Of a stretch of DNA of 64,000 nucleotides, positions 61,301-64,000 are shown in pieces. The DNA is from an uncultured Spartobacteria bacterium (GTDB lineage Bacteria; Verrucomicrobiota; Verrucomicrobiia; Chthoniobacterales; Chthoniobacteraceae). Within the stretch, counting starts at the first letter, position 1, and the number at the start of each line of letters is the position of its first letter. Made by a program: the position numbers and the translations under genes. The notes beneath the pieces were generated by a model that worked only from the letters and a program-made list of their open reading frames with translations, was not told where the DNA came from and ran no database searches. Where the stretch lies: assembly GCA_903919125.1 (NCBI GenBank), contig CAIXGS010000048.1, positions 43,902 through 107,901 on the forward strand, given 5' to 3'.

Positions 61301-64000
61301 CCGCCGAACGTCAAAGAACCGCCTGTGATTTGAACCAAACTCGCCGCTGCTAGCGACTGGCCATCGCCAAGCTGCAATGTTCCAGCGGAGACTTGCACGC
61401 TACCCGACAACGTGTTGACCCCGTTTAATGTCACCAATTCAGGCGTCGTCTTGCTCAAAGTTGCGTTGCCTGCCAGGACGCCGGTCACCACGCCGCTCTG
61501 CAGGTTGAACGCCGCAGCGGTCAACGTGCCGTTGGTCACACTCCCGCCAGTCAAATTCAGTGAACCCGACGCGCGATTCACGCCACCCAGATCCAGAGTC
61601 GCCCCGCTGCTAATGTTCAGCGAACCAGTCGTCAGTGAGCCGCTGCCCGTCAGTTGGATGAGGCCTGCTTGTAAGTCCATCAAGCCAGACAACACGTTGG
61701 CCCCGCTCAAGGTCACCGTGCCGCCGGTCGTCTTCGTAAACGTCCCCGAGCCGCTTAGCACAGCTGTCACAGTCCCAGTTCCAGCCGCAATGCTTGCCGC
61801 CGTCAAAGTCCCGCCCGAGAGGCTGCCTCCGCTCAAACTCAGAGCCCCGACCGCTAAGCTTTGCCCAGCCAATCCAACATTGCCGCCGACCTGGAGCGTG
61901 CCGGTGGTCGAAAGCGAGGCACCAGATAACAGCGTCGCGTTGACGCCGCTCTGGATGTAAAATAACGGCGTCAAAACCGGCGCTTGCACTTGCAATGTAA
62001 AGGCCCCTGAACCGCTGGAGGCGATGACCGAAGTGCCAGCATTAACAGTCCCATCCAGAGTGATAGACGCGCCTCCAGTCGGTTGAAGCAGGATTTGAGA
62101 ATACGTACCCGAGGAAAAAGTCCCGCCTAGCGAACCGCCTGCCATTTGTTTAAACGTCCCTCCAGCGAGAATGGTGCTGGTGATGACGACCGTACCCGGA
62201 AGTGTCACATTCGAAATGTTTGTCGTTCCCCCAGTCAGCGTTCCATAAGAAACGGTTGCAGCACTCCCTGAGCTGGTAAGCGAACCACCAGCCATAGCCA
62301 ACGTGCCAAAACTCACAGTGTTGCCCTTCAAATCAACGGAACCACCGGTAATGGTCAGTTTGGCTGTGGAGCCAAACACGTTACCAGCACCCGTCGCCAA
62401 CGTCAGTTTCCCGCCGGAAAGCACCTCGATGCTACCGGGTAACTTGACTCCCGCGCTGATACTCAAAGTGACGTTGTTGCCAATTTGAATGTTTCCATCG
62501 AAGGTTGGCGTGTATCCCAGCGTGCCAAGGGTCAGTGTCACCGCAGAGGTCGAGGTGAGTATCGTCTGCCCGCTGCCGGAAAGGGATCCGGTGAAGACCG
62601 ACGTGGTCGGACTCCAATTGAACGTGCCCGCGTTCGTAATCTGACTGGTGGACAAGGCTCCTTTGACCGTCAGCGAACCAGCAGAAATCGTGGTCGCGCC
62701 TGTGTAGGTTGCCCCGGGTAGCGTCAAGTTGTATGCGCCAACTTTCACGAGAGAGCCCGTCCCAGAAATGGTGCCCGTCACTGTGCGATCCGCGCTGTTG
62801 TTGAAACGCAACACGCCATCATTGGTCAGGTTACCCACCAAGCCACCAGTTGCGGCGAACTCCAAAGTGCCTGCACTGCCAATCTGGGCGATGCCCTCAC
62901 TTACCAGCAAACTGCCCGAGAACGTACTTGTACCACCAAAGATCAGCGTATTCGTCCCGAGTTTGGTCAAATTGTAGGCGCTCGCCACCGAACCTCCCAG
63001 CGTGATGTCGCCCGCACCGCCTATGCTGCTCGCCGCCGCCAACGTGAGGGGGCCGCTATATGTGCTGGCGTCAGCACCGCTGTTTGTGAGAGCGCCGCTG
63101 CCCGCGCCCGTGCCGGAAAGGAGAAGGGGCACGCTTGCCGCTGGGCTATACCCTCCGAGGTCCAGCACTCCGCCAGATGACACGGTCAGTGAGTTCATGG
63201 AAAACGCGCCGAAATCAGGGTCATTAATCCCAAGGGCACCGGCGCTGCCGAGGAGCAACGTTCCCTGCGCCACCGTGAAATCGCCTAGGTACTGGTTGCC
63301 CCCAGAGAGCGTCAACTGAGCTGAACCGCTTTTAACCAGCGACATAGAACCGGAACCGCCTGTCAAGCTGCCGTAGCTAGGGTCTCCCGTGATCGCACCA
63401 CTGATCTCCGTCGGGGTGTTCACCACCAATGTGACCGATCCACCGGTCGTCACATTGGCATTACTGTCGAGGTCCATTACACCAGCAAATGTCAGGGTAT
63501 CCGTGCCATTGGCACTCGCGAAGGTCGCCTTGCGCTGGAGAATGAGCGAACCGCCCTCTGCTACGTCTGGGTCAGTAAACGCGAAGAAAGAGACCGCGTT
63601 ATGAAGCAGAACGGAAGTTGTGAGTTGGCCGTCTATGTCAAAAGGCGGTTTTGCGAATAAAGTTCCCCCACGGAGATTCAGCGCTCCGCCACCAAGCGGG
63701 CCTAAAATCGTCGTGGTGCCGTTGGCGTCGGTGTCTGCCTTACTACTCGCATTCAAAATTAGCGAACCCGCGTTCAACGTGAAGCCGCCTGTAAACCAGC
63801 TATATGCGCTAGATAGCAGGAGGGAGCCTTCGCCATTTTTGGTAACAAACATTTGGAATCCTTCTGTGCCATCCACAGCATCAGCCAGTACGCCTTTGAA
63901 TATGGAGTTATCCGTAGCCGCGTTATTAATCACCAATTGGCCGGAGGTCGCATCCGTTGAAACTCCGAGGATTACATTGGTTGCCGAGCCGCCAGAGGTC
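49387..64000 (-). CDS. Giant type V autotransporter with passenger beta-helix repeats, 5' end outside window
   Basis: At least 4,870 codons, open to the right edge; the signal peptide and true start are not in the window (a TTG at 63936 is internal). The passenger is extremely rich in Gly, Ser, Thr, Ala, Leu and Val, and I noticed no cysteine. It is built of short beta-strand repeats of the autotransporter-associated kind (for example GSGNLTLSGVNSYTGSTTVNSG), expected to form a very long right-handed beta helix. A linker helix (residues in 50220-50530) precedes the C-terminal beta-barrel of ~277 residues (about 49390-50220; GWLSTYGSRQK to the final SLGYAF), ending in Phe as outer-membrane barrels do. 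It probably displays an adhesin or structural fibre. Internal duplications are listed separately. Long open frames on the other strand are composition artefacts. Confidence 0.92.
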   Translation of the reverse strand, partial: TSGGSATNVILGVSTDATSGQLVINNAATDNSIFKGVLADAVDGTEGFQMFVTKNGEGSLLLSSAYSWFTGGFTLNAGSLILNASSKADTDANGTTTILGPLGGGALNLRGGTLFAKPPFDIDGQLTTSVLLHNAVSFFAFTDPDVAEGGSLILQRKATFASANGTDTLTFAGVMDLDSNANVTTGGSVTLVVNTPTEISGAITGDPSYGSLTGGSGSMSLVKSGSAQLTLSGGNQYLGDFTVAQGTLLLGSAGALGINDPDFGAFSMNSLTVSSGGVLDLGGYSPAASVPLLLSGTGAGSGALTNSGADASTYSGPLTLAAASSIGGAGDITLGGSVASAYNLTKLGTNTLIFGGTSTFSGSLLVSEGIAQIGSAGTLEFAATGGLVGNLTNDGVLRFNNSADRTVTGTISGTGSLVKVGAYNLTLPGATYTGATTISAGSLTVKGALSTSQITNAGTFNWSPTTSVFTGSLSGSGQTILTSTSAVTLTLGTLGYTPTFDGNIQIGNNVTLSISAGVKLPGSIEVLSGGKLTLATGAGNVFGSTAKLTITGGSVDLKGNTVSFGTLAMAGGSLTSSGSAATVSYGTLTGGTTNISNVTLPGTVVITSTILAGGTFKQMAGGSLGGTFSSGTYSQILLQPTGGASITLDGTVNAGTSVIASSGSGAFTLQVQAPVLTPLFYIQSGVNATLLSGASLSTTGTLQVGGNVGLAGQSLAVGALSLSGGSLSGGTLTAASIAAGTGTVTAVLSGSGTFTKTTGGTVTLSGANVLSGLMDLQAGLIQLTGSGSLTTGSLNISSGATLDLGGVNRASGSLNLTGGSVTNGTLTAAAFNLQSGVVTGVLAGNATLSKTTPELVTLNGVNTLSGSVQVSAGTLQLGDGQSLAAASLVQITGGSLTFGGTVTAATLKSLAGNLSLNNVSGGSVTLTLANDAATTESGSLTGAGSLVKSGSGNLTLSGVNSYTGSTTVNSGILTTGTGALGNSAIVVNNGATLSAADFGLAASLTVSGSGSATISNSGSYGAVANAGSVAFTGSGTTTLGSLSGAGQTRFSGSAILNGSGVSAGSVTATNSLKLNTLGGGFVSAAALEIGTLNGGNAVATTSATLSTMTAGSLTLNGAAANFSGSLNGGTISLSNAASLTVSTGSFSGTLLGTGTLNKSGNTAFTLNTVPDNTVGIKLQAGTLNAGNLLTGSRSITLEANTQLGVTLSTGTFSGTVTASDATSALRLSSSAPATLTLGSSAILSGSITLASAGVTLNLANAGVSTFAPNTSLTILNGGSLILGQSTTQEVDISSLNLVSGSLYLSGNGKIYYDNKPSFLTDSNLLVSGTNVVLSGSASFDTLTQGGSVGNGTYQFYAGRVQLTGGTAVSATLLKLDPKTATTTIRLASGTFSQAILAGSTSGQGVVSVEGQVYAGSYANSAGVTTILTNAGSLLTGTSSATPTAIANSGTLKISVTDVSKTVANVISGNGTLEKLDAGTLVLSGVNTYSGTSTLSAGVLKLGNAAALGTGSIAFSGGILNFGTVTADLSSRFGSVSGSNSVAVDTNGNDEMFGSSISGSGGLRKLGSGSLLLTAANTFTGGVGVEGGILILASAGSLSAGSVTISAGAGLLFARNDATSYSGSLLGAGSLAQAGAGALTLTGSGSGFTGTYGLYAGTLVLGSNSAMTSGTLVFLGGLLRYGNGVTTDVSQRMAPLSGGSAAIDTNGNSVTFAGSLTGTGGLVKSGSGNLTLAGSNTFSGATAVNAGTLTAGTGALANTSSITVSGASLKAADLNANASLSIDLTGSATVSNSGSYGAVSNSGIAAFNGGTVTLGSLSGVGATTFAGNARISTGSISGGSVAAVGSLQANVGGGIVSAASLAAGTLSGGSVTVAGGVSANLVSGGNVSVGGLAKLDQVSGGNLALNSGTISILNGGTVAVASTGTLTVNAGSSDSVISGSGSFVKDGSGVLALNSVGGLAVTGKVSVNAGTLNVVDLAASQLTVNNGAQASISAAGTYGAVSNSGSAAFNGGTVTLGSLSGNGATNFAGNAAISAGSISAGSVTVAGSLQANVGGGTVAAATLGAGTLSGGSVVVSGAAAANAVTGGVLTVGGSAALGVIGGGNVNLNGTTSAIGTLNGGIVAVASNGTLTVSAGSSSTGIISGSGSFVKVGTDSLILSSVLTGNVTVNAGTLSAANYSQNSLLTINAGQLLVSGSGLTLGTLSNSSIANFTANTGTITLSSLSGLGTTSFASNATINSPVNAGAISAGSGRLQIPTLSGGSVTASNLVILGTLNGGQATATSGGSIAFMSAGSLALTGGSVSVGNLTGGNITLGDAGTGTVNVTSGSFAGSLSGKGTLLKSGTGTLVLSSQIPQTVEVNISSGSLNSTDLLSGSLSVTVGLGAKLNLALGTLNSTYSGSLKGAGSTMISTTLSASTLSLSGTAKLDGALNFDTGLTLNLALAATNPFGSNASLSFAGQDTLVLGGSSQSLELKSVSVASGTLYLQGGGVVYYDTKPTFLNAYLGDTVQLSSGTLVGDGTSFLSVSGGSVTFDILTKGGTYGTSGSYQYTAGRVQLPGGAPVIGTVLLLDPAASTTTLRLSSGTFSTGIVAGGTGKTGTVSIEGLVLAANYSAANSGVVTVLTQGGTLQIGSGSATPIANSGTLQISVTEASKTVANLISGTGSLEKVDAGILVLSGSNTYSGTTVLTGGIVNLGNAVALGTLGSVVFKGGTLQYGLNVTTDLSSRMSGSLSTSNFAIDTNGNNVAYGTALDGTVGLVKLGSGKLTLNAANTFLGAVSISAGTLELAAAGALTAANVDVASGSLLRFNRADAASFVGSLSGAGAVEKANIGALTLSGSGNGYTGIFSLSGGTLVLGNASALSGTLAFKGGVFQYGAGITTDISSGIAPLTGGSARIDTGTNSVTFSGSLSGTGGLVKSGAGNLTLSSGSNDFSGATVVNAGSLTTAAGALKGTPSIAVNGAVLNAVDFNSGAPLVVDVSGRAIVSGSGISTGTVTNLNSVSFVANTGKVTLAGLSGAGTTSFRSDAKINGGGVSQGKVTVDGSLQSAVAGGTVTAATFASDSVSGGSLTVSGSATIAAVSGGALTLNGVSNVIDALNGGNVSLANGVLTVQGGSTVGVVSGSGSLVKEGSSTLSTGAGGLTLTGGITVNNGTLNAVDYASGLMTVGASGRLAVSGVGLSLGTLSNAGIANFTAATGTITLASLSGTGLAQFAGNAILISQFNNGVVTAGGRLQLPTLSGGSVTAANLVLGTLNGGQATATSTGSLGTLNGGLLNLTGAQFSVGALSAGTVTLSSSAKLTASSGTFAGLISGSGTLVKDAGSTTLTLGNVPAEAIAVNVLGGSLTAGNLLTGNRAVSVASGANLNLTLTTGSYSGSLTGLGTTLLSGSAGATLSLLSSASLDGALKLDGGNTLNLSYGDTNKFGSNATLTITNGGSLIVGNSSQELELGSLTVSSGSLFLSGSGGKILYDNKPAFLSSYGDTVTLLSGSIISVGSSTVTILGGSVTFDVLTQGTLLSGSVSGGSYQYTAGRVQLKGGTAITASSLLLDPKLATTTIRMSAGTVTGSIVLGGTSHQGILSVEGTVTAGSLGVTSNTTAKFTQAGSLQTSAGTATAIANSGALQFSVTDGSKTVANLISGTGSVEKVDAGVLQLSGINTYSGNTVLSGGTSVLQNAQSFGTGSVIFNGGALQYGSGVTTDLSSRIASLGSGTTAVVDTNGNLVNFATGLSGSGAFKKAGNGILTLAGSNTFSGGLQVAAGTVQVGSGSSGSFASSANVDSGASLRFARTDSVTYSGALTGSGTVEQAGAGTLTLTGNNSSFAGTTVLSNGLLSVGTALALGTSGSVVFNGGVLQYGTGVATDLSSKISSVGSGKTATIDTNGNNVTFATALVGSGSFVKVGSGSLTFNASNALATTVRAGTLIYNAVSSSGSVALIGGAVAYNLNGSSLSGNVVSSSGTNVSLNNSSVTAGTFSGVVYGAGSLLASGNILLTNSQKNTGGVTISGGSLTLGTSSNAVSLGGTGAIITLASGATLDAVNGSLDSSSSLVLGNATSTLKLGEVTLSLRNFTLSSGTVLSATSSGAGANILVSGSISIGGTLQTSYISADGLVTVGTVSVGKSGFTSLTSNTGTLKGSVSGGSYDSLSTTVASNLKISSDINVLEGVNIGSGSLTLTSNLSATSVSIGSGSGGMALTVGSGAAIKSDSVTFTSGTLKLSGSIGATTAGGGVVSFGGTSNAQAATVTLDSGAVITAKTVSFNSGSLTMSGSIAASGGDVSFGSTSSGGVAAAITLSGTSASIAATKVKLNGGSNLTLSSDAVKALDNVKTLEIGGAGSSGTLTITSGTFTLASGNTLKGSGNIVGTVKIAAGSALSPGNSPGTLSIGTATVVSGATIVLEHGAGTNVDRLTGTSLTIDSGGTISLVDYERSLLSGTSSYTPFAGVGTLTAGTVNVIVSVRLGNDTGTVGDNGVAYTIAESALYSSSYSGGTISVIHTSLASLAASNNLSGNAVTIAKAVDSRLAELAASGTFAVTAVDQIGTGATRAIALASLSAQLAAANPSGYSELAGLSTQRVLNLNQGIVDHFRSLRAGLLDPQASNLTGWLSTYGSRQKQNGNSTQGTAGFSGNTWGSLFGVEKRVGDLTFGLNGAAGQTTADFQALTGHISTDAWHVGLYAVARMGSVVLESNALVGLTDTTARRTIAATGMTSREGKLSVKGTEWLFNTGAALPLIVPGSWTITPSARLVVQGQNQDSAKESDLSGLEVSLSRQNTTSVLHQAGVELRKQLSLAGKSAAASLNTDWIHNYNSKGRDLNMAVGSSPTSFGYKGSDSGADAIRVSGAFEAALNERTTLRLSVDYQAQTRASSTNGSVSLGYAF
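52230..53805 (-). repeat. Passenger mega-module C
   Basis: Runs from LDGALKLDGGNTLNL through YDNKPAFL (about 53590), YQYTAGRVQL, LLLDPKLATTTIRM, SKTVANLISGTGSVEKVDAG and two SSRI/SSKI-DTNGN blocks. It matches modules A and B segment by segment in the same order. Boundaries approximate. Confidence 0.75.
55150..56735 (-). repeat. Passenger mega-module B
   Basis: Runs from LDGALNFDTGLTLNL through YDTKPTFL (about 56512), YQYTAGRVQL, LLLDPAASTTTLRL, SKTVANLISGTGSLEKVDAG, DTNGNNVAYG and GLVKSGAGNLTL. Order of segments identical to modules A and C. Boundaries approximate. Confidence 0.75.
57590..58630 (-). repeat. 202-codon in-frame tandem unit in the passenger
   Basis: Two adjacent units share YGAVSNSG-AAFNGGTVTLGSL, AGSISxGSV, GSLQANVGGG and GTLSGGSV, offset by 606 nt (CCCAAAGTGACTGTCCC at 57953 and its counterpart at 58559). 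Clearly related at the DNA level, so younger than the large modules. A more diverged relative lies near 60880-60960. Confidence 0.8.
58745..60275 (-). repeat. Passenger mega-module A
   Basis: Runs from SGSITLASAGVTLNL through YDNKPSFL (about 60045), YQFYAGRVQL, LLKLDPKTATTTIRL, SKTVANVISGNGTLEKLDAG, DTNGN blocks and FSGATAVNAGTLTAGTGAL. Same segment order as B and C, with most DNA-level identity lost. Boundaries approximate. Confidence 0.75.

Noticed and set aside
50786..63604. Many long plus-strand open frames (up to 268 codons) opposite the autotransporter gene
   Set aside because: They are repetitive Pro/Val/Ala-rich translations of the complement of Gly/Ser/Thr codons, lack domains, and the minus-strand frame has a clear barrel and repeats.
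63934..63936. TTG as the start codon of the giant gene
   Set aside because: The frame stays open and passenger-like (for example DATSGQLVINNA) to the window edge, and no signal peptide follows the TTG.

Overview
This window most likely comes from the chromosome of a Verrucomicrobiota bacterium, or a close PVC relative. The evidence is the mix of families rather than any marker gene. There is a secreted cytochrome-type DUF1549/DUF1553 protein next to a Tat-exported DUF1501 protein. There is also a DUF1080 protein with two Gfo/Idh/MocA oxidoreductases, an MGH1-like glucosidase, and a giant Gly/Ser/Thr-rich autotransporter. Many start codons have no Shine-Dalgarno sequence and instead follow a pyrimidine-rich stretch. 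I saw no rRNA, tRNA, CRISPR array, transposase or phage genes. The exact genus cannot be read from the sequence.

Layout: 36-6275 (minus) is a compact six-gene sugar locus: Tat-exported Gfo/Idh/MocA protein, second Gfo/Idh/MocA protein, DUF1080, PIG-L deacetylase, MFS permease and a divergent NagB-like protein. A cupin-AraC regulator is transcribed away from it (6353-7222). The likely theme is uptake and breakdown of an N-acetylated or 3-keto-modified sugar. 7570-23037 is mostly housekeeping: gcvP, an AlgH-like protein, rsmD, an AsmA-like protein, a lipid kinase, a TPR protein, msrA, a YhbY-like protein, leuA, a QueD-like protein, exonuclease III and pyruvate carboxylase, which ends at a strong bidirectional terminator shared with the next operon. 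23141-29229 (minus) encodes a complete MacAB-TolC-type tripartite efflux system, in the order outer-membrane factor, adaptor, ABC permease.

29230-30163 holds one very small basic protein and an island of palindromic and tandem repeats. 30164-34447 is the DUF1549/DUF1553-DUF1501 pair. 34563-40010 holds sufT, a hypothetical gene and two divergently transcribed carbohydrate-active enzymes (MGH1/GH63-like and GH13). 40101-43662 has a HEAT-like membrane protein, a heptamer microsatellite, a secreted peptidoglycan-binding protein and a fused magnesium-chelatase-like AAA+/VWA protein. 43709-49239 carries secA, pyrE, ridA and argG.

The last 14.6 kb (49387 to the right edge, minus) is a single open reading frame of at least 4,870 codons. 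It encodes a type V autotransporter whose N-terminus lies outside the window. Its passenger grew by internal duplication: three diverged ~1.5-kb modules and a 202-codon tandem unit can be recognised. The most unusual items are this protein, the sugar locus with its active-site-altered NagB homologue, and the repeat island.
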